Below are positions 1 to 7,850 of a stretch of 64,000 nucleotides of DNA, piece by piece. The stretch covers positions 1-64,000 of the forward strand of contig JAFURB010000004.1 of assembly GCA_017472065.1 (NCBI GenBank). The letters run 5' to 3'. Both the position numbers and the translations under genes were made by a program. Each line of letters opens with the position of its first letter. Within the stretch, counting starts at the first letter, position 1. The notes below the pieces were generated by a model. That model made no database searches, was not told the DNA's origin, and saw nothing but the letters and a program-made list of their open reading frames with translations. This DNA is from Alphaproteobacteria bacterium (GTDB lineage Bacteria > Pseudomonadota > Alphaproteobacteria > Rs-D84).

Positions 1-30
1 CGGTGTCAAGCACCGGAATGACAACGGGGG

Positions 31-140
31 TTGTCATTGCGAGCCAAGCAAAGCGCAGGCGTGGCAATCCAGTCTTATGTATTCCTATTTGTTTCTATTT
101 ACTGGATCGCCACGGGTGTTTCACACCCTCGCGATGACAA
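31..140. repeat. Imperfect intergenic palindrome (REP/MITE-like)
   Basis: The outer arms TTGTCATTGCGAG (31-43) and CTCGCGATGACAA (128-140) are inverted repeats with one mismatch. The inner arms GGCGTGGCAATCCAGT (58-73) and ACTGGATCGCCACGGG (101-116) are also complementary, leaving a central loop of about 27 nt. The motif resembles the widespread TGTCATTGCGAG-type intergenic repeats of many bacteria. No coding frame is evident. No second full copy was noticed in this window. Confidence 0.75.
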
Positions 141-176
141 AGGGGTGACCCCGCTAAACTTTTATTTATATAAGTA

Positions 177-205
177 TTGAATCCGTATTTTTTATGCGGT
201 ATAAT
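177..205 (+). promoter_or_regulatory. Sigma70-type promoter of structured RNA copy A
   Basis: TTGAAT at 177-182, a 17-nt spacer and TATAAT at 200-205. The predicted start is near 212. The same arrangement precedes copies B and C. Confidence 0.8.
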
Positions 206-211
206 GTGGGG

Positions 212-371
212 GCATTGGGAAACCGGTGTGGGGTGTAAAGACCCGTTCAGTTGTCAGAAATGACATAAAACGCTATCTCCAACATTGGTTGGGGGGCTGT
301 GATATATATAAATAAACAGCACTATAACTGAATAGTCTTTAACCTCCAACCGCCTTATGTGCGGTTTTTTT
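212..371 (+). ncRNA. Structured RNA family, copy A (attenuator-like)
   Basis: Elements in order: hairpin P0 (CATTGG/CCGGTG, loop gaaa, 213-228); hairpin P1 (GGGT/ACCC, about 231-244); hairpin P2 (TGTCA gaaa TGACA); strand 1 CTCCAAC (277-283); strand 2 GGTTGGGGG (287-295); a hairpin with an AT-rich loop (GCTGT 296-300 with ACAGC 316-320); hairpin ACTAT/ATAGT (321-325 with 332-336); strand 3 CCTCCAACC (343-351). A Rho-independent terminator follows (AACCGC/GCGGTT from 348, then seven T). Strand 2 can pair with strand 1 or with strand 3. Pairing with strand 3 uses two bases of the terminator 5' arm. Copies B and C share this plan with covarying stems. The HTH gene at 399 starts 28 nt after the terminator. 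It could be a cis-acting switch or an independent small RNA. Confidence 0.75.
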
Positions 372-398
372 GTTTAACAAAATATGGAGGATAAAACA

Positions 399-617
399 AT
401 GAGTATAATATTAGTCGATGCAAAATATTACGGGCAGTTCTTGGTACATGCGCGACATCAATTAAAAATTCATCGAACCGAGTGTGCAAAAATTCTGGGC
501 ATATCGTCCAGAGAGTTAAAAAATATCGAACATGGGCGGGTTTTAATACCTGAAAAAATACTGGCCAAATTAATTATCAATGGCATGTCCATGATTTTGT
601 GTAAAAGGTGGAAATAA
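399..617 (+). CDS. Small Cro/CI (XRE)-type helix-turn-helix protein
   Basis: A 72-residue protein. The ATG at 399 is chosen because GGAGG at 386-390 lies at good distance; an in-frame ATG at 384 overlaps that ribosome binding site. The centre (about residues 18-45) has the XRE pattern: LKIHRTECAKILGISSREL then a recognition helix ending KNIEHGR. It probably binds DNA as a dimer. It sits immediately downstream of structured RNA copy A and its terminator, so its expression may depend on readthrough. Copy B likewise precedes a small XRE gene. The target is unknown. It could be an antitoxin-like regulator, but no toxin gene is adjacent. Confidence 0.7.
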   Translation: MSIILVDAKYYGQFLVHARHQLKIHRTECAKILGISSRELKNIEHGRVLIPEKILAKLIINGMSMILCKRWK

Positions 618-640
618 AAATCCCGCCAACGGCGGGATTT
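618..640. terminator. Bidirectional terminator
   Basis: Hairpin TCCCGCC aac GGCGGGA flanked by A- and T-runs, between the HTH gene and the convergent gene at 643. Confidence 0.85.
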
Positions 641-642
641 GT

Positions 643-1848
643 TTATGGACATTGTTCAAGTTGTTTTAGAACATTTTGAACATCATTATTAATCGATACA
701 GTGATTTCGCGTTTCAAACCATCTGTATATGTATAATTAAACAATGCGTCTTGGAATTCTGGGACGGCACTGTATGCCTGCTTGAACGGTGCCAACATCG
801 ATTCAAACCATTTACGATTACGACACAGACACCCGTTACGCACATCGGCCGCAACCGCCGCCGTGGCCGTGTTTGGATATTTTGTATCAAAATCATAATC
901 CGTCATCATCAGGCAACGCGCACCCAAACCATAGAAGTTCGCATCATCAGCCATAAATTTGTAGATCAGCCCATCCGATGCACCGGCACGACGCAATGCA
1001 TATGCCATACCATCCGTACAACATGCCTGGGCAGAACGCATTAACATTTTATAGCGATCCAACAACGGGGCCGCAACCGGCGAATTTGCATCCAAATCTT
1101 TATTACAATGCAACGCATCAGTCAATGGCGCCATGCTAAATGCGCGTATAGTTTTGCTGCGTGGGGCGACCGCTTCGCGGACGATTGGTTTGCGACGCCA
1201 AATTTCACATTCGGTCTGGGTTTCAAATGGACAACCATCATCAACAACACAATCAGTGCTGATTGTTACAGTCGATGTTTCAGGCACAACCATTTCATCC
1301 ATCGGTGGCATATTTGTAAACCACAAATTTGCACTGGGCTTTTTAGGGGCCAGCAATTCTTCGACACGGGCGCGCGTCGCGGCCGCATCCATCATGTTTT
1401 GTTCATACAATTCCACCGGGTCAACGGATGTGGGCGCATCAACAGCGCGAACATAAATTTCCGGTGATGGTTCCAAGAACCAATCAGAAAAATCCTTTCT
1501 TTTATAATCAGAAATAGAATCGTCCCAAATTGGTACACCGTTGCGCCAATCAACCGTTTTGTCCGATGCGCGTGGCGTGTATGTCGAATCCGTACCATCC
1601 CATAGTGGTGCACGTCTATCTTCGGGGACCGGTTTGATAGATAATGCCTTGGCCGGGATTGGGCGGGTGGATACCACCTCGTAATCAAGCCAGCCGGGTT
1701 CCGGCATCGGCATATAAGAATTCGTCGTCATAACAGTTGGTGCATCAACCGTTGGTTCAATATCGCACCCCGCACAATCAGATGCACGGACAATGCCCGT
1801 CCCACATAAATATACCAGGGACGATAAAATCAAAATCTTGGTTTTCAT
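643..1848 (-). CDS. Secreted protein of unknown function
   Basis: A 401-residue protein, starting at MKTKILILSSLVYLCGTG, which is a clear signal peptide; the longer open frame to 1965 lacks one. The mature protein begins with a CAGC motif, has a Pro-rich middle and a C-terminal half of about 150 residues with conserved-looking Cys pairs (ACC, CLC). It should be periplasmic or surface-exposed. A -10 box, TATAAT, lies exactly 7 nt upstream of the ATG and no good Shine-Dalgarno sequence is seen, so the mRNA may be leaderless. I recognise no family. It is divergent from another secreted Cys-rich protein at 2038. Confidence 0.75.
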   Translation of the reverse strand: MKTKILILSSLVYLCGTGIVRASDCAGCDIEPTVDAPTVMTTNSYMPMPEPGWLDYEVVSTRPIPAKALSIKPVPEDRRAPLWDGTDSTYTPRASDKTVDWRNGVPIWDDSISDYKRKDFSDWFLEPSPEIYVRAVDAPTSVDPVELYEQNMMDAAATRARVEELLAPKKPSANLWFTNMPPMDEMVVPETSTVTISTDCVVDDGCPFETQTECEIWRRKPIVREAVAPRSKTIRAFSMAPLTDALHCNKDLDANSPVAAPLLDRYKMLMRSAQACCTDGMAYALRRAGASDGLIYKFMADDANFYGLGARCLMMTDYDFDTKYPNTATAAVAADVRNGCLCRNRKWFESMLAPFKQAYSAVPEFQDALFNYTYTDGLKREITVSINNDVQNVLKQLEQCP

Positions 1849-1855
1849 GCCTATG

Positions 1856-1884
1856 ATTATATCATAATTTTGTTCCATTGAAAA
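1856..1884 (-). promoter_or_regulatory. Promoter of the secreted protein at 643-1848
   Basis: On the minus strand, TTTTCA (1884-1879), 17 nt, TATAAT (1861-1856). Seven nucleotides separate the -10 box from the start codon. Confidence 0.55.
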
Positions 1885-1932
1885 CAGGTTTTTAATTAAA
1901 TTCAGGGGGATATTACCAATCATAAAAAGATA

Positions 1933-1961
1933 TTGTAAAAAATCACGCAAACCGATATAAT
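1933..1961 (+). promoter_or_regulatory. Promoter of the Cys-rich protein at 2038
   Basis: TTGTAA (1933-1938), 17 nt, TATAAT (1956-1961). This predicts a leader of about 70 nt containing a nine-codon open frame from 1986, probably fortuitous. Confidence 0.6.
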
Positions 1962-2037
1962 TCATGGCATAGGGTTATTAGACACATGCCGAATCTAATG
2001 GGACGATTTTCTTAGACATAAAAGCGGGCGTAAAAAA

Positions 2038-2997
2038 ATGCAGAAAACCAATCTTTTTTTATCAAGAATTTTGCCGAAAATAAACGTCGGTTTGGTTTCT
2101 GTGATTTCTGGGTGTGTTTTGGCATCAAATGCGATTGCTGCGACAAATTGTTCGCCCACAGCATGTACGGTTGACAGCTCGGTAGTTAATTTTGTTAGTT
2201 GTCGTTTATCAGCACAATCGTTCGCAGTTGGCGGCGTATGCATAGCAACATGTGGCGAGAGTGAAGCGGCGTGTTATGATAATTATCACCTGGTAACAAA
2301 AACATATTATGTGTCGGGTTGTGGCGATATTGAATACACAGATTGTGAACCAGATGAAGATATAGATGACGGCGATGATACCGGCGGTGATATAGACACC
2401 CCAGGGACAAAATTGTGTTTTTTTCCTTTTGATAACGCACCATGCGTTGGGGACGAGAGCCTGTTGTTTAAGAGTATCAACGGATGCGAGACAGAGAAAT
2501 TAAGATGTTTTGGAACAACAACTTTTAATACTTGCACAAAATGCAAAGAAGGTTATACCGACACAACCAAGACAATTACCGACCCTGATTGCTCAAACAC
2601 AACATCACAAAACACGTGTTCAATGCCATGCACAGAAGATTCGGATTGCGAGGCTTTGACAACAGATTGGTCGTCACCACTTAATGGCGCCCAATCAAGA
2701 ACAATAGGTTCATGTTTTTTTGGCCAATGTGAAACAACGCAGGAAACCAGATGTATTCCTGGATATTACAAATTAAATAATAAACCGGTTTTGGCAACAT
2801 GTAGTAAGTGCGAGGCCGGATATTATTGCCCAGATGGTACATCAAAACTTTCATGTGCAGAAAAAACAGGCGACAGCCCCGCAACCAGCCCAGCAGGTTC
2901 AGACAGCATATCTAAATGCTATGTCCCGGCCAACAAAACATATCAGAACAGCACCGGACAATTTGAATTTTCAATGGACTGTTATTACAAACAATAA
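2038..2997 (+). CDS. Secreted Cys-rich protein with YYCP-type motif
   Basis: A 319-residue protein with a long signal peptide ending near residue 35 (NAIAA). The mature part has many cysteines, an acidic linker around residues 105-120 (EDIDDGDDTGGDID) and a C-terminal KCEAGYYCPDGTSKLSC segment. That segment resembles the Cys-rich GCC/ephrin-receptor-like repeats of surface proteins. The last 25 residues (CYVPANKTYQNSTGQF then CYY) align with the C-terminus of the protein at 6752-7525, so the two share a domain. It is presumably disulphide-bonded at the cell surface or in the periplasm. No clear Shine-Dalgarno precedes the ATG. Function unknown. Confidence 0.75.
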   Translation: MQKTNLFLSRILPKINVGLVSVISGCVLASNAIAATNCSPTACTVDSSVVNFVSCRLSAQSFAVGGVCIATCGESEAACYDNYHLVTKTYYVSGCGDIEYTDCEPDEDIDDGDDTGGDIDTPGTKLCFFPFDNAPCVGDESLLFKSINGCETEKLRCFGTTTFNTCTKCKEGYTDTTKTITDPDCSNTTSQNTCSMPCTEDSDCEALTTDWSSPLNGAQSRTIGSCFFGQCETTQETRCIPGYYKLNNKPVLATCSKCEAGYYCPDGTSKLSCAEKTGDSPATSPAGSDSISKCYVPANKTYQNSTGQFEFSMDCYYKQ

Positions 2998-3007
2998 CTA
3001 AATCAAC

Positions 3008-3032
3008 AAAAAAACGGCATGCCGTTTTTTTT
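3008..3032. terminator. Bidirectional terminator
   Basis: Perfect palindrome ACGGCATGCCGT between A- and T-runs. It serves the gene at 2038 and the convergent MerR gene. Confidence 0.8.
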
Positions 3033-3417
3033 ATTGCAACAAATCACGTGCGGATTTTAATAAATCAATTGCAAATTTTATTTCATCACCATAATCGGGG
3101 CTGCGGGACGCAGATGCCACCACAACTGTTTCCGCCGATGGCGCAGATGCCGCCAACAAATCATCTATGTTCTTTGGCAAATCACCATCACGCATTAACT
3201 TTTTCACACCCGCGATTGTCATACCACGACTGTATAACAAATCTTTTAATATAACCAAGCGTTCAAAGGTTTCCGTGCGATAATAACGACGACCACCGGC
3301 CCCCGTCGTTGGGCGGATTAAAACAGGGAATTGCTTTTCCCAATAGCGCAGGGTATGCGCCGGTATGGAAAGACGTTTTGAAACCTCGTTTATCGATAAA
3401 AAGTATTCGTTATCCAT
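3031..3417 (-). CDS. MerR-family transcriptional regulator
   Basis: A 128-residue protein. The N-terminus has the winged-helix signature of MerR: FLSINEVSKRLSIPAHTLRY then WEKQFP, then GGRRYYRTE and a second helix pair ending near residue 75. The remainder is Ala/Ser-rich with a short C-terminal helix and no obvious metal- or drug-binding cysteines. It resembles the MerR-like proteins often found next to ihfA in Alphaproteobacteria, but here it sits 15 nt after gyrA and may be co-transcribed. Its effector is unknown. Confidence 0.85.
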   Translation of the reverse strand: MDNEYFLSINEVSKRLSIPAHTLRYWEKQFPVLIRPTTGAGGRRYYRTETFERLVILKDLLYSRGMTIAGVKKLMRDGDLPKNIDDLLAASAPSAETVVVASASRSPDYGDEIKFAIDLLKSARDLLQ

Positions 3418-3432
3418 ATCCGGCCCCCGCTA

Positions 3433-6159
3433 TTATTCAGACACAACCACAGTTAATTCTTCGGTTTGTTCTTCTTCGTGGTCGATTACGGTCGCCGATA
3501 CAACCTTTTCATTATCCGCGGTGCGGAATAATGTTACACCGGCCGTTGAACGTCCTGCGATACGAACATCGTTTACAGGCGTGCGGATAATTTTACCACC
3601 GTTTGTTACCATCATAACATCTTGGTCATCTGTTACTGGGAACGAACCCGCCACAGCCGTGTTTTTACCACCCAATTTAATGTTGGTAAATCCACCACCA
3701 CCACGATGCGTTAAACGATATTCATAAGAACTGGTGCGTTTTCCAAATCCATTTTCAGAAATTGTTAAAATGAATTCTTCTTTTGCTGCCATTTCCTGCA
3801 TCTTGGCTTCGTCTAAAACAATTGTCGTTTCTTCTTCGTCGGCGGACGCTTCTTCTTCGATACCGGTTGCAGCACGACGGGCGGCACGCGATTGTTTGAT
3901 ATAGGCCGCACGGATTGACGAATCAGATTCACCACGATTTAACATTGCCATGCCGATAATCTTATCATCTTTGCCCAATGTAATACCGCGAACACCCGTT
4001 GAATTGCGTCCGGCAAACACGCGGATTTCTGGTACAGGGAATCGAATCGCGCGGCCACGATATGTCGCCAAGAATACATCTTGGTCTTCGTTACATGGCA
4101 GAACAGAAATCAAACTGTCGCCGTCGTCCAATTTCATTGCAATTTTACCGTTTGCGCGAATTGAATCAAAGTCACTCATACGGTTACGACGAACGGTACC
4201 AGACGCAGTTGCGAACATCAAGAAATGTTCTTTGCCTGATTCTGCAACGCGTTGTACATCTTCCTCTGGCACTGGTAAAATCGCCGTGATTGTTTCGCCA
4301 TTTTCCAGTGGCAACAGATTGACCAGCGGGCGCCCCTTGGCCGCGGCGGCGGCTTCTGGTAATTTATATGTTTTTAATTTATAACACAGACCCTTGGAAC
4401 TAAAGAACAACAATGGCGTGTGGGTATTTGCAACGAACACCTGGACTACATAATCATCATCTTTGGTTGTCATTGCATTGCGTCCCTTGCCACCGCGTTT
4501 CTGGGCGCGATATGTATCCAGCGCAACGCGTTTGATATAACCAGTATTTGATACAGTTACAACCATGTCTTCGCGTGCAATCAAATCTTCGATATCAATA
4601 TCGATTTCTGCATCGGAAATTTCGGTACGACGCGGGGATGCCCAACTGTCACGAACCATGATTGTTTCATCGCGAATTATTTGAACGATGCGTTCATAAC
4701 TGCCCAAAATTTCAAGCAGGTCTTTAATCGTCGCCCCCAGCGCAGTCAAATCATCATGAATTTTATCACGTTCAAGACCGGTCAGGCGATGTAATTGCAA
4801 TTCCAAGATTGCACGCGCCTGGTCTTCGGACATATAGAACATGCCATCTTTGTATTCTGTGTTTGGATCATCAATTAACTGAATATAAGATTCAATATCC
4901 GATGCGCGCCATCCACGCGCAATTAATGCAGCGCGCGCTTCTTCGGGGTTGGCACTGGATTTAATCAATTCAATTACTTCGTCCAAATTACCAACTGCAA
5001 CAGACAGCCCCAACAATGTGTGTGCACGATTGCGCGCCTTGTTCAAATCAAAAATAGTGCGACGACGAATAACCTCTGCCCGGAATTCAATAAACGCATC
5101 CAAAACACCACGAACATTAAACAGCATTGGACGGCCACGATTTAATGCCATCATGTTGACCGGGAAATTCGTCTGCATTTCTGTGTACTGGAACAAATGA
5201 TTTAACACAACATCCGCAATCGCATCGCGCTTTAATTCAACAACAACACGCAATCCTTCCTTGGACGATTCGTCGCGAATTTCAGAAATCCCTTCGATTC
5301 GTTTGTCTTTGATTAACTCGGCAATTTTGATAATCATTTGCGCCTTGTTAACCTGGTACGGCAATTCATCAACAACAATCGCCTGGTGGTCACGAAAATC
5401 TTCGATATGTGTTTTTGCACGTATGATAATAGAACCGCGACCGGTGGTGTGCGCCTTGTACGCGCCGGCATGTCCCATAATCATTGCACCCGTTGGAAAG
5501 TCTGGCCCTGGGATAATTGAAAACAATTCATCATCGGTCAAATCTTTGTTATCCAAAATCGCCAAGATGCCATTGCAGATTTCGCCCAGGTTATATGTCG
5601 GCACATTTGTCGCCATACCAACCGCAATACCCGAACCACCGTTTACCAAGAAATTTGGAAACTTGGTTGGTAATACAACCGGTTCTTGCAGTGAACCGTC
5701 AAAGTTCGGCATCCAGTCAACCGTATCTTTGTCCATGTCATCCATTAACGACGCACCCAGTTTGGAAAGGCGCGCCTCGGTATAACGCATGGCGGCGGCC
5801 TTGTCCCCGTCGCGCGAACCAAAGTTACCCTGGCCCTGGACCAACATTTCACCCATAGAGAAATCCTGGCCCATGCGGACCATAGCCTCATAAATCGACG
5901 AGTCCCCGTGTGGATGATATTTACCCATAACATCACCGACAATACGCGCAGACTTAACCGTTGGTTTGGTCGCCGGCGCAACATCGTTCATAACGTACAA
6001 AATACGACGATGCACAGGTTTGCATCCGTCACGAACATCCGGCAATGCACGGTCAACAATAACAGACATTGCATAGTCCAAGAAACTGGTCCGCATTTCA
6101 TGTTCCAAAGATGATGTTGGAACGCGTGTTTCAATTACTTCGTTAATATTTTCAGACAT
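3433..6159 (-). CDS. gyrA: DNA gyrase subunit A
   Basis: A 908-residue protein, full-length for GyrA. With GyrB it introduces negative supercoils using ATP. The catalytic tyrosine is Tyr126 in RYTEAR. The quinolone-resistance region [15 protein letters not shown] carries Ser at the E. coli Ser83 position and Glu at the Asp87 position. The C-terminal domain contains QKRGGKG near residue 560, the GyrA box, which separates it from ParC. Acidic insertions lie near the C-terminus ([11 protein letters not shown]). A ribosome binding site (AAGGGAAAG) precedes the ATG. Confidence 0.98.
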   Translation of the reverse strand: MSENINEVIETRVPTSSLEHEMRTSFLDYAMSVIVDRALPDVRDGCKPVHRRILYVMNDVAPATKPTVKSARIVGDVMGKYHPHGDSSIYEAMVRMGQDFSMGEMLVQGQGNFGSRDGDKAAAMRYTEARLSKLGASLMDDMDKDTVDWMPNFDGSLQEPVVLPTKFPNFLVNGGSGIAVGMATNVPTYNLGEICNGILAILDNKDLTDDELFSIIPGPDFPTGAMIMGHAGAYKAHTTGRGSIIIRAKTHIEDFRDHQAIVVDELPYQVNKAQMIIKIAELIKDKRIEGISEIRDESSKEGLRVVVELKRDAIADVVLNHLFQYTEMQTNFPVNMMALNRGRPMLFNVRGVLDAFIEFRAEVIRRRTIFDLNKARNRAHTLLGLSVAVGNLDEVIELIKSSANPEEARAALIARGWRASDIESYIQLIDDPNTEYKDGMFYMSEDQARAILELQLHRLTGLERDKIHDDLTALGATIKDLLEILGSYERIVQIIRDETIMVRDSWASPRRTEISDAEIDIDIEDLIAREDMVVTVSNTGYIKRVALDTYRAQKRGGKGRNAMTTKDDDYVVQVFVANTHTPLLFFSSKGLCYKLKTYKLPEAAAAAKGRPLVNLLPLENGETITAILPVPEEDVQRVAESGKEHFLMFATASGTVRRNRMSDFDSIRANGKIAMKLDDGDSLISVLPCNEDQDVFLATYRGRAIRFPVPEIRVFAGRNSTGVRGITLGKDDKIIGMAMLNRGESDSSIRAAYIKQSRAARRAATGIEEEASADEEETTIVLDEAKMQEMAAKEEFILTISENGFGKRTSSYEYRLTHRGGGGFTNIKLGGKNTAVAGSFPVTDDQDVMMVTNGGKIIRTPVNDVRIAGRSTAGVTLFRTADNEKVVSATVIDHEEEQTEELTVVVSE

Positions 6160-6189
6160 ACTTCACTTTCCCTTGTTTATAACAGTTAA

Positions 6190-6219
6190 AACATAGCAAA
6201 TTTTTGCGCTTTCCGTCAA
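6190..6219 (-). promoter_or_regulatory. gyrA promoter
   Basis: Minus strand TTGACG (6219-6214), 18 nt, TATGTT (6195-6190), with a short leader to the gyrA start at 6159. Confidence 0.6.
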
Positions 6220-6241
6220 GAAATAAAGCCCAAAAAACAGA

Positions 6242-6269
6242 TTGACAAACAATCATTTTGTGATATCGT
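6242..6269 (+). promoter_or_regulatory. Promoter of small ORF upstream of rpmH
   Basis: Consensus TTGACA (6242-6247), 16 nt, TATCGT (6264-6269), divergent from the gyrA promoter. Confidence 0.55.
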
Positions 6270-6304
6270 CTGTCTGGGTATAACAAATAGGATTTAATAC
6301 AAAA

Positions 6305-6412
6305 ATGAGTGATAAATTATTTTTACCTTTTTGGAATTTGTTTGTGATTATATTCTTGTTTCATCTGATACAAGAAGGGTTAAAAAAGTTAGGTTTGGTA
6401 AAATCCAAATAA
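6305..6412 (+). CDS. Candidate 35-residue membrane protein
   Basis: An ORF of 35 codons starting MSDKLFLPFWNLFVIIFLF. One hydrophobic helix (about residues 6-22) is followed by a basic tail (QEGLKKLGLVKSK), the shape of a single-pass small membrane protein. It has a consensus -35 upstream and AGGA about 12 nt before the ATG. rpmH lies 120 nt downstream in the same direction. I recognise no family, and its reality is unproven. Confidence 0.45.
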   Translation: MSDKLFLPFWNLFVIIFLFHLIQEGLKKLGLVKSK

Positions 6413-6532
6413 AATCTTGCATTTTGTAAAAACATGTGCTTAAATATACGCGCAAACGGATTTATTTCAGGTTGGTCTTGTACTGCTTCGGCCAATATGA
6501 AATGACAAAGAAGAAACCGAAGGATAAATAAA

Positions 6533-6685
6533 ATGGCAACAAAACGTACATATCAACCATCAAAAACACGTCGTGTTCGTACACACGGTTTCCGCGCACG
6601 CATGGAAACAAAAGGTGGTCGCGATGTTCTGAATCGTCGTCGCGCAGCGGGCCGCAAACGCATCGCGGTTAGCGCAGTAAATTAA
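6533..6685 (+). CDS. rpmH: Ribosomal protein bL34
   Basis: A 50-residue, highly basic protein beginning [20 protein letters not shown], with [20 protein letters not shown] following. This matches L34 over its whole length. AAGGA lies at a proper distance before the ATG. A strong terminator follows directly, and no rnpA is present downstream, although rpmH-rnpA is nearly universal in bacteria. A weak promoter-like TTGCAT, 17 nt, TTAAAT lies upstream, and a small hairpin (TTGGTC/GGCCAA) lies in the leader. Confidence 0.97.
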   Translation: MATKRTYQPSKTRRVRTHGFRARMETKGGRDVLNRRRAAGRKRIAVSAVN

Positions 6686-6686
6686 T

Positions 6687-6710
6687 AAAAACCGCCAATC
6701 GGCGGTTTTT
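6687..6710. terminator. rpmH terminator
   Basis: Hairpin ACCGCC aatc GGCGGT followed by a T-run. Confidence 0.85.
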
Positions 6711-6722
6711 ATTTCAAATTTT

Positions 6723-6747
6723 ATCCCCGCCGAATGGCGGGGATTTT
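6723..6747. terminator. Terminator of the Cys-rich gene 6752-7525
   Basis: Hairpin ATCCCCGCC gaat GGCGGGGAT, placed for the minus-strand gene that ends at 6752. Confidence 0.75.
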
Positions 6748-6751
6748 CTGT

Positions 6752-7525
6752 TTAATAATAACATGTCCCCGTATCCAAAATTCTAAACTTATTACCATGT
6801 TCATCATAATAATCGCCAGCGGCAAGAAAACATGCATTTATTACCATATTATTTGATGTAACAGTTGTTCCATACACTGGCTGGGTTTGAGAATCATCAT
6901 AATATGTATCTGGAACCAATGGACAACGGGTACACACGGACGAACCATAATAACCCGCATTACAACCATACCCGCCCCCCGATATACAATATCCGTTTTC
7001 TGGGGGTAAACTGCATCCCGATGGGCCTGATGCCTGACTAAAACTGGCCACGCCACAATATCCATCAGAACAACGATATTTTGCAGTCGCCGCACATGTA
7101 CCATCACAATTACACGTCCGTTCATACATACGGTCATACCCAGGATATCCAGCCCCATTAAACACATCTATTGTCCACGAAGTATCTGATGTACAACTGC
7201 TGCAGTTCTTGCAACAATATGGTATCGTTATTGATGCGTTACATATCTGCAACAAAGAAACATCTGTAATAGTTTTACTTTTCAAAGTATAGCCCGATGG
7301 ACACGACGCACATACTGTAACCGCCTCACACGTCTTGGTCACAGAAGAACAAAAATATTGCATTGTTGTTGATGCACATGTATCTGCCAATCCATTACCG
7401 TTTGCTATTGAAGAATATTCACTGGGGAGACGCGCGGCGTTCTGTATCTGACACGACCAACTTCCCGCATACGCCGTAGAAATGCCACATATCGCAAACA
7501 AACAAATTATTATATATTTTTTCAT
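6752..7525 (-). CDS. Secreted Cys-rich protein downstream of RNA copy C
   Basis: A 257-residue protein. The start at 7525 is chosen for its signal peptide (MKKYIIICLFAICGISTAYA) and for GGAG just upstream. The mature protein has over 25 cysteines in CxxC, CC and CSSC clusters, a NAGYYGSSVCTRCP segment and a C-terminal stretch (CFLAAGDYYDEHGNKF then CYY). That stretch parallels the end of the protein at 2038-2997. It is probably a disulphide-rich surface or periplasmic protein. It starts 26 nt after the terminator of structured RNA copy C, so that RNA may control it. Function unknown. Confidence 0.75.
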   Translation of the reverse strand: MKKYIIICLFAICGISTAYAGSWSCQIQNAARLPSEYSSIANGNGLADTCASTTMQYFCSSVTKTCEAVTVCASCPSGYTLKSKTITDVSLLQICNASITIPYCCKNCSSCTSDTSWTIDVFNGAGYPGYDRMYERTCNCDGTCAATAKYRCSDGYCGVASFSQASGPSGCSLPPENGYCISGGGYGCNAGYYGSSVCTRCPLVPDTYYDDSQTQPVYGTTVTSNNMVINACFLAAGDYYDEHGNKFRILDTGTCYY

Positions 7526-7550
7526 GTTTAATCTCCTGTTTTTTGTTATT

Positions 7551-7775
7551 AAAAAAACCACGCGTCTAAACGAGTGGTCAGGAGGTTAGTAACAATCTCT
7601 AAGTATTGTGTGCTTATTCAGTATATTCGCAACCCTCCTGACGGTAAAGTTCAGGAGTTTTTTTATTTAACGTTCAGATCAGGCACGAAAAACACGCCAT
7701 TGGCGCGCCGCCCTTCGTTTTCTAAACGCTTAGAGTACGGGTTACTACACCCCATTATGGTAAAATCACCATAAC
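7551..7775 (-). ncRNA. Structured RNA family, copy C
   Basis: Read on the minus strand: P0 TTATGGT/ACCATAA with loop gattt; P1 GGGT gtagta ACCC; TCTAA gcg TTTAGA, followed by an extra GC-rich hairpin (about 7718-7682) absent from the other copies; strand 1 CTCCTGA (7657-7651); strand 2 GTCAGGAGG (7642-7634); a hairpin with loop GAATATACTGAATAA; hairpin ACAAT/ATTGT (7609-7605 with 7596-7592); strand 3 CCTCCTGACC (7585-7576); and a terminator (CCACgCGT ctaa ACGaGTGG, T7). Every stem differs in sequence from copies A and B but keeps its pairing. The downstream gene is the Cys-rich protein at 7525. Confidence 0.75.
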
Positions 7776-7781
7776 ACGTAT

Positions 7782-7810
7782 ATTATAACTGATTGTTTCT
7801 GTTTGTTCAA
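7782..7810 (-). promoter_or_regulatory. Promoter of structured RNA copy C
   Basis: Minus strand TTGAAC (7810-7805), 17 nt, TATAAT (7787-7782). The distance from the -10 box to the P1 hairpin is 28 nt, as in copy B. Confidence 0.75.
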
Positions 7811-7825
7811 TACCTAGATAAATAA

Positions 7826-7850
7826 AAAATCCCCCGAACGGGGGATTTTT
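7826..7850. terminator. Terminator of the thioesterase gene
   Basis: Hairpin ATCCCCC gaac GGGGGAT with flanking A- and T-runs. Confidence 0.85.

Noticed and set aside
212..371. Structured RNA as 6S RNA, tmRNA, SRP RNA or RNase P RNA
   Set aside because: Three divergent copies with different stem sequences, about 160-225 nt, each followed by a terminator and a protein gene; none of the diagnostic conserved sequences of those RNAs was seen.
399..617. Toxin-antitoxin pair
   Set aside because: Only a single HTH protein is present and the neighbouring gene is a convergent secreted protein; no toxin-like gene is adjacent.
6160..6310. Replication origin near gyrA and rpmH
   Set aside because: rpmH is often near dnaA, but no DnaA-box cluster, dnaA or dnaN is visible here, and the rpmH neighbourhood is rearranged.
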